In this document: piece after piece, positions 18,501-27,965 of the stretch
How the letters are laid out: each line of letters opens with the position of its first letter
How positions within the stretch are numbered: position 1 is the stretch's first letter
Assembly (NCBI GenBank): GCA_943736015.1
Contig: OX031069.1
Span: forward strand, 42,566,728-42,630,727
Length of the DNA: 64,000 bases
From: Tridacna crocea
Lineage: Eukaryota; Mollusca; Bivalvia; Cardiida; Cardiidae
Direction of reading: 5' to 3'
Translations under genes and position numbers: made by a program
Notes under the pieces: generated by a model
The model's database searches: none
Told to the model about the DNA's origin: nothing
The model's input: the letters and a program-made list of their open reading frames with translations, nothing else

Positions 18501-20600
18501 TTTCAGTCACTTTTATTTTGTCATCTGTAAATGCTTTCAATTTGGACCAGTCCAAAATATTGTGGTTTGGTAATGGGTTAACCCTTTACTAGACAACAAA
18601 ACTTTAGACTGGTCCACTGAAAGCATAAATTTGCAAACAAAAAATTCAAGATGACCAAAATGATGAAATTTGCCTTTGATAGGGTAGAAAACATTGCAAG
18701 ATAAGGAGGAATGCTGGTCACCAAAGTGTTTCAACTCGAGCAAATTCCTGAGCAAATAAGGTTATGAAATTAAAATTCATGTCACAAAGAGTAGTCACAG
18801 TCAAGATCTCACGTAAGGAAAAACATGGAAAAAAAAATATTTGGGGATTTTCCTCCATCACCCTTTGACTTTCCTTTTTCACAGGTGGATCTATAAAAAA
18901 TTGAACCATTTTCATTTACATTCCAGCATCTCATGATGAAGACTCATTTTGTCTGACTGAAAAATGTTAAGAAAGGAATCAACATTTTGATGTGAGGTAC
19001 AGCATCGGCCTCTTACCCATAAAGTCCCAAGTCCAAAACCTGGAGCTGGTGTCAATTTTGGGATATTTCACTCAGGTCCATAATTTTGTGCAAGTACTGG
19101 TGTACGTACTTCCCAGGAAGCAGAATTGACAGAGATTAGTATTAGATGTAAGAAACTGTTTCTCAATTATTGATGTGAAATGAATATGTTTAACTCTTTC
19201 CCAAACAAGCCCTGGTTTTTACATATCTGTACATGTCTGTAGTAAAAGTCTTTTGAAAACACTGTGGGAAAAGGAGAAATTGCTCGTAACGAGCAATTTC
19301 TCCTTTCCCACTGTGTTTTCTACCCTTTTTGAGAACTTTCTGCCATTTTCTAAAAATCTAAAATTGTCGTCTGCAAACTCTTTCAGTTTGGAAGAGTCCA
19401 AAATTGGTCGATTGGGAAAGGGTTAAAATAAATCAATTTCATGAGTTTAGCTTTTTCTTAAGGTCTAAACTGGTATCTTTCCTGTGATCTGTATCCGATA
19501 CTTTTAACTCTTTACCAAACAACATTAGTTTGGTCTTGCCCATAATTGAAAACATTTGCAGATGACAATTTGTGTGGGTCAAATGGCGCAAATTTTCTTT
19601 AGTATGGTAGAAAACATTGTGGAAAAAGGAGAAATGCTGGTTACCAGTATTTTCTCCTTTTCCCACAATTTTTAAAATAGCTTCTTTTCCAGGGTCAACA
19701 AAAGTCGGCATTTTGTTTAAAGGGTTAACTTAGTTTCATTATTAATTTGATTCATCTCCATTGTTAATTAAAGCTATGACTCCTCCCAGATCAGCTTTTA
19801 CTTTGAAGTTATGCTAACTTGGCATATTCCCTGGTTATCTCTTCCAATATCCCATTGTCTGTGTAAATTAAGGTCTTAACGATTCAATGTTGGGTGTTGT
19901 CAAAATGAAACTACGGTAAAATATAGATTGACTAAAGCACATGTACAACCGATAAATTATCGCTGGTTGAACAAATCACGAGTTATGTGAGCATGCACTT
20001 TCCACCCATGGCACGGTAGATTGATTTTCATTACTTGTATGAATTAAGCATGAAGTAGATACTTAATCCAACTGTCACAATTTTTTCATGACACTTTTTG
20101 GGCTAGCTGCATGCAGTCTCTACTAACTGGAGCAGATTGTTGGTTAGACAACATCGTTCAGACATGCCGTAATGTCAAATCCTGAATAACTGAAATCAAG
20201 TGCTTTTTAACAAATTTTTTGGCACCACTGGTCCTTTAATTTTCAATTGCATTTTAACCCTTCATTGCTTTTTTTAGTTGCGACCAAGACTTTTAGAAAT
20301 TATTAAATATAATCTAGCAAGATGTCATCCAATTGCACTAATGTTTTACCCATAACTTGCAGCCATCAGCCCTACAACCCCTGTACCGGACCCAAGTTCT
20401 ACAACGTCGAGGTTGTTCAGGTTTTCACCATTCTTGAAATCCTCAGTTTCCAAATATTTTGTTAAAACTAGAGCTGCATCCCAAACTACACAGCCCACAT
20501 CACCAACTTCGCACTGGCCTATTGCCAAAATTCTTCCGTCATTTCGTTCAATCTCTCTAACAAATATGTTATCCATCGACTGCTGTGATCTTGCTCTCAT
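15427..20600 (-). CDS. VCPKMT: VCPKMT/METTL21D-like protein-lysine methyltransferase, 4 exons
   Basis: A class I AdoMet-dependent lysine methyltransferase of the METTL21 family. In vertebrates the orthologue trimethylates a lysine of the AAA-ATPase VCP/p97. Exons 20600-20350, 18331-18142, 17759-17640 and 15534-15427 join in frame with GT-AG introns to give 222 aa (human about 229). Visible motifs are VGCVVWDAALVLTKYLE, the AdoMet-binding ELGSGTGVVGL, ITDLQE, NKHL..VKAQALKWGEE, the family motif ADCIYYDE, CCYEERTTGNKPE and the C-terminal YRSEDIHI. The start at 20600 (MRARSQQ) is chosen by length; an in-frame ATG 26 codons upstream (20678) and one 8 codons downstream (20576) are alternatives. 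The stop TAA sits inside an AATAAA (15431-15426), a possible poly(A) signal with a very short 3' UTR. FAM221A lies downstream in tandem. Confidence 0.93.
15741..15951. repeat. TTAA-MITE copy, eroded palindrome
   Basis: TTAACACTTTACAAAACAAT at left, TTTGGTAGAGAGTTAA at right. The left palindrome arm is degraded (TTCTTTCCAGGAAAATTCAG). It sits in VCPKMT intron 3. Confidence 0.8.
16045..16214. repeat. TTAA-MITE lacking its left arm
   Basis: TTAACCCTTTACCGAACAAT at left jumps to CCAGCATTTTCTCCCTTTCC. The right end GGTAAAGGGTGAA is slightly mutated. Confidence 0.78.
16497..16914. repeat. TTAA-MITE copy (16686-16914) preceded by a decayed one
   Basis: The full copy begins TTAACTCATTACTAAACG and ends TGGTAATGGGTTAA with a perfect palindrome. 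16497-16685 is an older, degenerate copy joined to it. Confidence 0.82.
17395..17589. repeat. Degenerate TTAA-MITE upstream of the 3' side of VCPKMT exon 3
   Basis: Single arms GAGAAAATATTAGTTGCCAG and TTCTCCTTTTCTCACAATG with right end GGTATAGAGTTAA. Confidence 0.6.
17640..17759 (-). CDS. VCPKMT: VCPKMT exon 3
   Basis: Follows CTTTTAG and ends before GTAAGT. Encodes SLEPLVKTIVDLSTEITSVY and then CCYEERTTGNKPELQRKFFC. Exactly 40 codons in phase 0 at both ends. Confidence 0.92.
18142..18331 (-). CDS. VCPKMT: VCPKMT exon 2
   Basis: Acceptor TTTAG precedes 18331 and donor GTAAGA follows 18142. Encodes ASVIITDLQEFVPLMEMNIS, then KHLFKNPVKAQALKWGEEI, and then ADCIYYDE. A TTAA-MITE starts at 18353, only 22 bp upstream of the exon, so the branch point probably lies close to or inside that repeat. 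Confidence 0.93.
18353..18581. repeat. TTAA-MITE 22 bp from VCPKMT exon 2
   Basis: TTAACCCATTACAACACAAT at left, TTTGGTAATGGGTTAA at right, perfect ~60-bp palindrome. The right TTAA is shared with another copy starting at 18578. Confidence 0.9.
18578..18735. repeat. Partial TTAA-MITE sharing a TTAA with its neighbour
   Basis: TTAACCCTTTACTAGACAAC onward through the left arm (AGATAAGGAGGAATGCTGGT), then lost. Confidence 0.75.
19190..19426. repeat. TTAA-MITE subfamily C
   Basis: TTAACTCTTTCCCAAACAAG at left, TTGGGAAAGGGTTAA at right, palindrome core TTGCTCGTAACGAGCAA. It lies in VCPKMT intron 1. Confidence 0.88.
19504..19728. repeat. TTAA-MITE copy
   Basis: TTAACTCTTTACCAAACAAC at left, GTTTAAAGGGTTAA at right. 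VCPKMT intron 1. Confidence 0.85.
20350..20600 (-). CDS. VCPKMT: VCPKMT exon 1
   Basis: Encodes the N-terminus through the AdoMet motif ELGSGTGVVGLMAASYG. The donor GTAAAA follows 20350, with the Gly codon split. The frame is open upstream to 20678, so the exact start is uncertain. Confidence 0.88.
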
Positions 20601-20678
20601 AAGACGCTTGAAAATGAAATGCACTTTCGATTGAAATATTTTTATCGAGTAGTCTGTCGTATATTGCTGAAAGATCAA

Positions 20679-21257
20679 TTCTGATACAAGAAATTGTTAA
20701 AATCAAATGCTTATATGCAAATTAGGTACAACAGAAAGAAATCTTTTGCAAATCAAACTGATTTGAAATGAAAATTCACCGCATCTTTCAGTGTTTCGTG
20801 TACATGATTCGAAATGTATTGTTCGTTTTCAATCGCTTATAAGATCACGATGAAAATGTCGTGAGACTCAAAAAGCACAACTTTTTCCTCTAACTTCGTT
20901 TCGACATGAAGACAATAAGAAGGGGATGCGCAGGGCCTTTTATATTTCAGTTTGTATGAAATACAAACATGAGTAATGGTGTTCCGATGACAACTGGTAG
21001 TTACTGACAGTCCGTTTGGGTAAACTCTTCTAATCTCCGTCAGGGGAAGCAACTTTTCTAACTGCCAAAGTATAATTGGGACACAGATAAAACAAAATTA
21101 ACTGCTCTCCAGAACATGGCTTTTGCATGGTTGAGAGCATAGTACCGTGGACATTGACTGCTTGTAAGTTATAGTTAGATTATATATTTTGGTTTATGGA
21201 TTCAGATTCACTACATCGTGTACATGTACATGCCTCACCTAATTATATAAGGGGGCA
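20679..21257. other. VCPKMT upstream region
   Basis: No repeat or gene recognised. It should contain the VCPKMT promoter and 5' UTR, but no TATA box or other element can be assigned with confidence. Confidence 0.4.
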
Positions 21258-22046
21258 TGTCGGACAGTACCTTCAGTTTGAAGGTGCCTGCTCCGATGCT
21301 ATTTTTGTGACTGGTCTTCACAGACACCTTCATATCAGCCCTCATTAAATACGTCTGGAATAAATACGATTTCACTCACACCTTTTCAAACAGCTCTATG
21401 CGACAAAATTTCCGATGACAGCTAATAAAATGGGCATATATCGTCAGATAAATGATTGATCTTTAACATCACACAAACTATGCTGCTAAATACCAATTAA
21501 ATCACTGGGAATTCACCTTTATTCCCAACGTAAATAAATCCAGGGTAATTTGTAAACAAATAACAAGGTGACTTCAGTTAAACAGGCATGCACACTCAGC
21601 AGAATTTGAATATTGTACAGTCTGGTTCTCCAACCCTAGTAATCATATCCGCAGAAGGTGCCTTTGTCAACAGCGAAATTTGCAACCAAACCATCATGTA
21701 GCGTGTCAGAGAGTTGCGATTCCTGCTGAGACATGCGCATTGATGATATATGTTTTGAGTTCTGGTGAAGTAGGTTAATGGTTATTTACATTGAAAAGTA
21801 TAGATGTGCACGAAGGTAAGGATGTAGATATTAACAAACATCAGTCTTTTTGTAAAGATTAATCATTTCTCTAATGATCCATGCCCATTTTATTACCTTT
21901 CATTTGAAATTTTGTTGCATAGAGCCATTTGAAAAGATGCGGGTAAAATTGTATTTATTCCAGAGGGCTGATATGAAGGTGTCTGCGAAGACCACTCACA
22001 AAAATAACATCGGAGCAGACCCTTCAGACTGAGGGTAGTCAGACAG
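21258..22046. repeat. 789-bp element with ~170-bp inverted ends
   Basis: The left arm (TGTCGGACAGTACCTTCAG, GCCTGCTCCGATGCTATTTT, CACCTTCATATCAGCCCTC) pairs with the right arm ending AGGGTAGTCAGACA. Arms span about 21258-21434 and 21880-22046. The 445-bp middle has no coding frame. A fragment of the same arm is at about 22205-22275. Confidence 0.82.
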
Positions 22047-22278
22047 TCACTGTCACAGTTTCAATGAGGACTGAGGTAATTTATCTTCATATTATCATGG
22101 GCTTGTTTATTGTCAAAACAGATTTTAAATTTGGACATGAAGGGGCTGGTCATAACAGCAGTAGCACAAGTGATGGAGCACTCACATGTTGAATAGTGAG
22201 TCCTGATACCGTCAGTCTGAAGGTTTGCTCTGATGCTATTTTTATCATTTGTCTCCGCAAAACTTCAAAGCAGCTGTC

Positions 22279-22310
22279 TTTAACTCTTTACCAAACAACA
22301 AATTACAGAC
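22279..22310. repeat. TTAA-MITE, left piece, split by the LTR element
   Basis: Starts TTAACTCTTTACCAAACAAC and is cut at CAGAC by the retrotransposon. The rest resumes at 28552. Confidence 0.85.
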
Positions 22311-22872
22311 TGTTACGAGTCAGGCGTAACTAGAAAGTAGAAGCCAGCAACAAACGATAACAATTAACAGAATTTATTAACAAAAATATCAAATAAACAG
22401 TGACAATATTACAATAGTACAAAACAATACCTTAGATGTTAAATACAGAAGACAAATTATTCCAGTCTTAATTCCAATCTGATCCTGATCCAAACTGAAT
22501 GTAATCCAAGCACATGAAATAATCCTCACTTTAGTCTAGTCTGATCCGAATCCAAACTGAATGTAATCCAAGCACTAATTATATGACACAAACACAAAAT
22601 AATCCCCACTGTAGTCTGGCAATCATGTATTAACTAGTGAACACTGAGATGTTAAAAGCTTTTCCTTTTATAATAACAGGGAAACTTCCAGAAAATTCAT
22701 GTTAAAATCAGTTGCATAATTTCTAGTAATCAGATTGTAAAAAGGCCTTGAAACTTCCAGCACAATATTCCACAAGAGAGAATCCAGTTCTAAAAATAGC
22801 AACAGGGGAAAACCATTCAAAAATAGATACACACATGAATAAAGCTAATTATAACTGGGTATGTACATAACA
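22311..22872 (-). repeat. 3' LTR of the retrotransposon
   Basis: 562 bp, identical to the other LTR except for one base. Each LTR contains a duplicated ~30-bp motif around CCAAACTGAATGTAATCCA. Confidence 0.95.
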
Positions 22873-22883
22873 CTTCCCCCCTT
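22873..22883 (-). promoter_or_regulatory. Polypurine tract next to the 3' LTR
   Basis: The minus strand reads AAGGGGGGAAG directly abutting the LTR start TGTTATG. This is the expected plus-strand primer position. Confidence 0.88.
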
Positions 22884-23100
22884 GAAAAGAAAAAGAAAGG
22901 TTTATGAAATAAAATCTTTCTTTTTTTTGCAATATTATTTATATACATGTATATGATACTTTAACTGAAGTATTACATAGGAAATGACAAACTCAAATAA
23001 TAATTATTTCAGACTAATGAAAATAGTCAAGGTAATGAAATTGCAATTTAAAAGAAAAAACAGTTTAAACTTGATTTAGGGAAAAACAACTATTGAAATT
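22884..23100 (-). other. Retrotransposon 3' untranslated region
   Basis: An AT-rich stretch between the last pol codons and the polypurine tract. No frame longer than a few tens of codons and no env-like features are visible. Confidence 0.7.
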
Positions 23101-23648
23101 TCAAACTCTTGAAAGAGCATCTGGTATAATGTTATCTTTCCCTTTTATGTGTCTTATGTCAAGATTAAACTCTTGAAGCAATAAACTCCACCTCAGTAAT
23201 CTTTGATTCTTATTCTTAAGTTTGTGTAGAAAACTTAAAGGGTTATGATCACTGAATACAACAATTGGTGAAGTTGAAGAGGTTAAACTTCAAACTGCTG
23301 GATTGCCAGAATTAAGGCAAGACACTCTTTTTCTATGGTAGAGTAATTTTTCTGATGTTTGTTAAATTTCTTAGAAAAGTAACAAACTGGGTGATCAATA
23401 CCATTATTATCTTCTTGTAAAAGAACAGCACCAATACCAACATCACTTGCATCAACAGCTAATTTGAAACATTTGTCAAAATCAGGTGCCAAGAGAACTG
23501 GTGCACTCTTTAGTATGGCTTTTAGACGATCAAATGCATCTTGACATTTGTCATTCCATTTGAACTTTGTGCTTTTCTTAAGCAAATTTGTTAAAGGTTC
23601 AGCAATACCCGAGAAATTTTTACAGAATTTCCTATAGTAGCCAGCCAT
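23101..23648 (-). pseudogene. RNase H part of pol, split by TGA and a frameshift
   Basis: Immediately after the TGA at 23660-23658 the same frame continues FLGMAGYYRKF, the usual gypsy connection motif, then RNase H with LAVDASDVGIGAVLLQ and YSTIEKECLALILAIQQF. That frame ends at 23285-23283. Homology resumes in another frame with PIVVFSDHNPLSFL and LDIRHIKGKDNIIPDALSRV and stops at 23103-23101. The jump is consistent with loss of one base near 23284. The TGA could have arisen from an Arg CGA codon by CpG decay. As it stands this copy should not make full-length pol. Confidence 0.88.
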
Positions 23649-23657
23649 ACCAAGAAA

Positions 23658-26600
23658 TCACATCAGCTGTCTTTTACATTTAGGCACAGGAAACTCAGAG
23701 ATAGCATTGACCTTAGCTTCTAAAGGTTTAACTTGACCCTGTCCCACAAGATGTCCTAGAAATGTTACAGTAGCATGACAAAATTCAGTTTTTGCAAGAT
23801 TCACAGTCAGTTTCGCTTTACTGAGTCTGTCGAAGAACTTCCTGATTCTTTGAAGGTGGTCACTCCAACTGTCTGAGTAAATGATGACGTCGTCAATATA
23901 TGCATCACAACCATCTAATCCACATATAACGTTGTTTATAAGTCGCTGAAACGTTGCAGGAGAATTTTTCATCCCAAACGGCATAACTTTGTACTGGTAC
24001 AGACCGTTTGGAGTAGCAAAGGCTGATACTTCTTTAGCTCTATCAGTCAGTGGAACTTGCCAGAATCCTTTTAGCAGGTCAAATTTGGTGACATATTTAG
24101 AATTTCCAACTTTGTCAATACAGTCATCAATTCTTGGTATTGGAAAAGAGTCTGTTTTTGTCACAGAGTTCACCTTACGATAGTCAGTACACATATAAGT
24201 TCCATTTGATTTGGGTACTAATATACATGGTGAACTGTAATTACTCTGGCTAGGTTCAATAAAGTCATTTTCCAGTAAGTATTTTACTTCATCTTGGAGG
24301 TATATCTGTTTCAAAGGATTCATTCTATATGGATGTTGCTTTATTGGTTTAGAATCTTCCACAATGACATCATGATAGATTTTATCTGTTCTTGTGGGGA
24401 TATCAGGACATAAATGTTCATATTCATGTATCAACTGTTTCAGCTCTTCCTGTTGTGATGGTTCCAAGTGAGAAAGTTTGTTGTTAAGGTTTCTCAAAAT
24501 ATCAGAATTCTCAAGTTTAGATGGACCAGGATCAGATTTATCATTAAAGTCAGAATTTACTTCAATTTCCAATACATTTGATTCTTGTGGGACAGTGTTT
24601 ACAACTGTAATTGGTTTTGAAATAGAGCTATCTCTGTCAAAGTATTCCTTTAACATATTTATATGACACATTTGTTTGTTTTTACGCCTTCCTGGAGTAT
24701 TAATTATATAGTTTAAATCACTTGTTTTCTTGTCAATAGTGTAGGGTCCAAAATATCTTGCCTGTAAAGGTCTGCCAGGTATTGGCAAAAGAGCAAGGAC
24801 TTTGTCACCTGGTTTAAATTTTCTATCAATAATATGGTTGTCATATCTTGCTTTCATTTTGCCCTGAGACGTTTTAAGATTAGACCTAGCAACCTCACAT
24901 GCCCTAGACAGTCTATTTCTGAAGTCAGAAACATACTGTAGTAAATTCAAGGGTGTTTCAACATTTGAGAGAAATTTCTCTTTCAAAAGTTTTAAAGGTC
25001 CACGAACAGAATGGCCAAAAACTAATTCAAAAGGACTGAAACCAAGAGATTCTTGTACAGATTCTCTGGCTGCAAATAGTAACAAATGGATGCCCTCATC
25101 CCAATCTTTTTCAGTGTCAAAGCAATATGACCTTATCATATTTTTTAATGTCTGATGAAATCTTTCTAAAGCACCTTGACTTTCAGGGTGATAGGCGGAT
25201 GACCTGTATTGCTTGATTCCTAATTCATGCATAACCTGTTGGAATATACCAGACATAAAATTTGACCCTTGATCAGACTGAACTGATTTTGGAAGACCAA
25301 CAAATGTGAAAAATTTTATAAGAGCTTTGACTATTGACTTTGTTTTGATGTTCCTTAAAGGAATAGCTTCAGGAAAACGTGTAGAAGTACACATAATTGT
25401 TAAGAGATACTCATTTCCTGACTTGGTTCGAGGTAAAGGACCAACACAATCTATAAGTATCCTACTGAAAGGTTCATCAAAAGCAGGAATAGGTTGTAAT
25501 TGAGCTTTGGGAATGGTTTGGTTGGGTTTACCTACCATTTGACATGTATGGCAAGTTTTACAATATTTAGAGACATCCAATTTGAGACCAGGCCAATAAA
25601 AATGATTAATAATTTTGTGATAGGTCTTGTTTATACCTAGGTGACCTGACATAGGACTTTCATGGGCTATACTTAGTATTTCATGACGATATGACTTTGG
25701 AACCACAATTTGGTGGTAAACAGCCCATTCATCATCAGCTGGGACATCAAATGGTCGCCATTTTCTCATAAGAATCCCATTCTTTATATAGTAACAGATT
25801 GGGACCTCTGAAATTTCATCTTCAGGTAAAGCCCTAAAAATTAATTTTGAAATCTCAGGATCAGCTTGCTGTTCCTGGATAAGCTGTGACTTTGACAGCG
25901 TGTCATGACCTTGGTCAATAGACCGTGGTGGTGAATGACAAGACATTGACAAGTCTGTCTGATTATCAGACAAACTGGGATCAAGAGACTTTTTAATCTC
26001 ATTATTAAAATATTGACTGATAAAGGTATCCGTCAAGTCAATGTCAGAGTTTGAGTTTTTCAAAATGGCCTTTTTAGCCATAGCTCGGGTAACTGCACAA
26101 GAAGGATACAAGTCAGGAATTTCCTGCTCGATAGGGTCATCTGTTTGACCTACATGTATATTTGGTGTGTCAGTTACAAGTGGATTAACCACAACCTTAT
26201 CTCCAGCTAAGTCATTGCCTAGCAGTAAATGGACACGTTTAAATGGTAAGGAAGGTTTAATACCAATAACCACAGGCCCAGTAACCAAATCTGATGACAA
26301 ATTAACATGATGGAGAGGGATATTAACAGTTCCACACTCTACACCCTGAATAAGGACACTAGTACCGGAAGAAGTCTTCTCAGAAAAAGGCAGTATATCT
26401 GCTAAAATAAGAGATTGAGAAGCTCCTGTGTCTCTTAAAATTTTAATAGGGGTAGGTGGGCAATTATCACCTGAAAGTGATACAAAACCATTCAACATAA
26501 ATGGTTCAAAAATCTCCATAGTAGAATCAGACTTGGGTTTTGTGACTATGTCAATTGTATTGGTTTTAATAGAAGACTGTGGCCTTGTTCTAAGAGTGGT

Positions 26601-27887
26601 GAGCCCTGTTGGTTTGGCTTCATCACTTTCTAACTTTCTTTTTAATTTCAAACATTCAGAAACAAGGTGACCAGGTTTCTTACAATAGTTACAAGTGGGT
26701 CGAGATAAGGGATATTGACTTTTGGTTTCACTAGTAGAATTGGGTTTGGGTGTATTGGATTGACTGGGCATGCCAGATGAATTACCAGACATAGATTTAT
26801 TTTGGGGATGTGAGGAAGTAGGTTTTGGTTTAGCAATAAAAGAAACTTTATGTGTAAGGTAGTAATTATCAGCCAGACGAGCTGCTTCTTCTAAAGTTTC
26901 AACTTGTTTTTCGTCTAAGAATGTCTTAACATCAAATTGAATACAACGTTTGAATTCTTCAACTAACATAAGTTGTCTTAGTTTATCACAATTTTGGTCT
27001 ATTTTCTTAGAACAGCACCATCTATCAAATAACTGTTCTTTGTTTCTAGCAAATTCAACATGAGTCTGGTTAGAATCTTTTTTACAATTTCTAAATTTTT
27101 GTCTATATGCTTCTGGGACCAGCTCATAACCTTTGAGAATAAGTTCTTTAACAGTCTCATAATGATGACATTGTTCAACACCTAGTTGTGTATAAATTTC
27201 ACAAGCTTTGCCTATCAAAACACTTTGCAGAAGCAAAGTCCAGTGCTCTTTTGGCCAATTTAAGTTTTCTGCAACTTTTTCAAAGTGTAGGAAGTATTTA
27301 TCAACTTCTTTTTCTTGAAATGGAGGAACAAGCCTAATATGTTTTGTAACATCAAAATTGTATTCAATCTTTTGCTTCGGCTGATTTGCTCTTTCTTGCA
27401 TTTCTATTTCCCTCATTCTTAATTGAAATTCTCTCTCCTTCTCTCTCTCTTCCCTTTCCCTTTCTTCTCTTTCCCTTTCTCTTTCTTCTCTCTCCCTTTC
27501 TCTTTCCCTTTCTCTTTCTTCTCTCTCCCTTTCTCTTTCTCTTTCCTTCTCTCTCTCTACTCTTTCTTCTCTCTGTCTTTCCCTTTCTCTTTCTTCTCTC
27601 TCCCTTTCTCTTTCCATTTCTAACTGTCTGATCTGAAGTTTTAATTCAAGTTCTTTCGAACTTGAACTTGACTGAACATCAACTATCAGGGAAAGCGCAT
27701 TTTCATTGAAAATCTCCTCATCAACAAAATATTGTACCAAAATGTTCCTAATTTCATGTTTACGCATTGAAGATTTTATTTCAGACAATGTATAGTGCTT
27801 AGCAAGATTAAGCAAATCAGTCTTTTTACCCAAATTCAATAACTCTACAGATGGTTCAGCCGTAAATTTATCTAAGTCAAAAGACAT
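23658..27887 (-). CDS. Gag-Pol polyprotein (Gag-PR-IN-RT), single frame of 1409 codons
   Basis: Residues 1-60 are a SAP-like helical N-terminus. Residues 91-155 are an almost pure Glu/Arg coiled coil. A capsid region spans ~176-370. A CCHC zinc knuckle follows at 399 (CNYCKKPGHLVSEC). The aspartic protease motif DTGAS is at 486. The integrase HHCC zinc domain is at 742-779, and the catalytic core residues are D813, D872 and E908 with the canonical 35-residue spacing. The integrase C-terminal GPY/F module is at 1047. Reverse transcriptase spans 1187-1378 with catalytic D1270 and YIDD at 1330. The frame stops at an in-frame TGA (23660-23658) located where the connection domain normally continues. 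Gag and Pol share one frame with no frameshift between them. Confidence 0.93.
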   Translation of the reverse strand: MSFDLDKFTAEPSVELLNLGKKTDLLNLAKHYTLSEIKSSMRKHEIRNILVQYFVDEEIFNENALSLIVDVQSSSSSKELELKLQIRQLEMEREREREERERERQREERVEREKEREREREREEREREREREREEREREREEREREEREKEREFQLRMREIEMQERANQPKQKIEYNFDVTKHIRLVPPFQEKEVDKYFLHFEKVAENLNWPKEHWTLLLQSVLIGKACEIYTQLGVEQCHHYETVKELILKGYELVPEAYRQKFRNCKKDSNQTHVEFARNKEQLFDRWCCSKKIDQNCDKLRQLMLVEEFKRCIQFDVKTFLDEKQVETLEEAARLADNYYLTHKVSFIAKPKPTSSHPQNKSMSGNSSGMPSQSNTPKPNSTSETKSQYPLSRPTCNYCKKPGHLVSECLKLKRKLESDEAKPTGLTTLRTRPQSSIKTNTIDIVTKPKSDSTMEIFEPFMLNGFVSLSGDNCPPTPIKILRDTGASQSLILADILPFSEKTSSGTSVLIQGVECGTVNIPLHHVNLSSDLVTGPVVIGIKPSLPFKRVHLLLGNDLAGDKVVVNPLVTDTPNIHVGQTDDPIEQEIPDLYPSCAVTRAMAKKAILKNSNSDIDLTDTFISQYFNNEIKKSLDPSLSDNQTDLSMSCHSPPRSIDQGHDTLSKSQLIQEQQADPEISKLIFRALPEDEISEVPICYYIKNGILMRKWRPFDVPADDEWAVYHQIVVPKSYRHEILSIAHESPMSGHLGINKTYHKIINHFYWPGLKLDVSKYCKTCHTCQMVGKPNQTIPKAQLQPIPAFDEPFSRILIDCVGPLPRTKSGNEYLLTIMCTSTRFPEAIPLRNIKTKSIVKALIKFFTFVGLPKSVQSDQGSNFMSGIFQQVMHELGIKQYRSSAYHPESQGALERFHQTLKNMIRSYCFDTEKDWDEGIHLLLFAARESVQESLGFSPFELVFGHSVRGPLKLLKEKFLSNVETPLNLLQYVSDFRNRLSRACEVARSNLKTSQGKMKARYDNHIIDRKFKPGDKVLALLPIPGRPLQARYFGPYTIDKKTSDLNYIINTPGRRKNKQMCHINMLKEYFDRDSSISKPITVVNTVPQESNVLEIEVNSDFNDKSDPGPSKLENSDILRNLNNKLSHLEPSQQEELKQLIHEYEHLCPDIPTRTDKIYHDVIVEDSKPIKQHPYRMNPLKQIYLQDEVKYLLENDFIEPSQSNYSSPCILVPKSNGTYMCTDYRKVNSVTKTDSFPIPRIDDCIDKVGNSKYVTKFDLLKGFWQVPLTDRAKEVSAFATPNGLYQYKVMPFGMKNSPATFQRLINNVICGLDGCDAYIDDVIIYSDSWSDHLQRIRKFFDRLSKAKLTVNLAKTEFCHATVTFLGHLVGQGQVKPLEAKVNAISEFPVPKCKRQLM
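27425..27617. repeat. Polypyrimidine/polypurine microsatellite inside gag
   Basis: About 190 bp of CTCTTTCC/TTCTCTC simple sequence on the plus strand. On the coding strand it gives GAG/AGA-type codons and a Glu-Arg coiled coil. It is a strand-asymmetric homopurine tract. Confidence 0.9.
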
Positions 27888-27965
27888 GTTTGTTTGTTGC
27901 TGGATTCAAGTACAAAATTGTATTATAATTACTGATTAATAGACGAATGCGTTAGTCTATTTTCC

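Noticed and set aside
22884..23100. Envelope-like gene in the LTR element
   Set aside because: The space between pol and the polypurine tract is about 220 bp and has no frame.
27386..27631. Ser/Phe/Leu-rich plus-strand frames of 66-81 codons
   Set aside because: Antisense shadow of the Glu/Arg microsatellite in gag.
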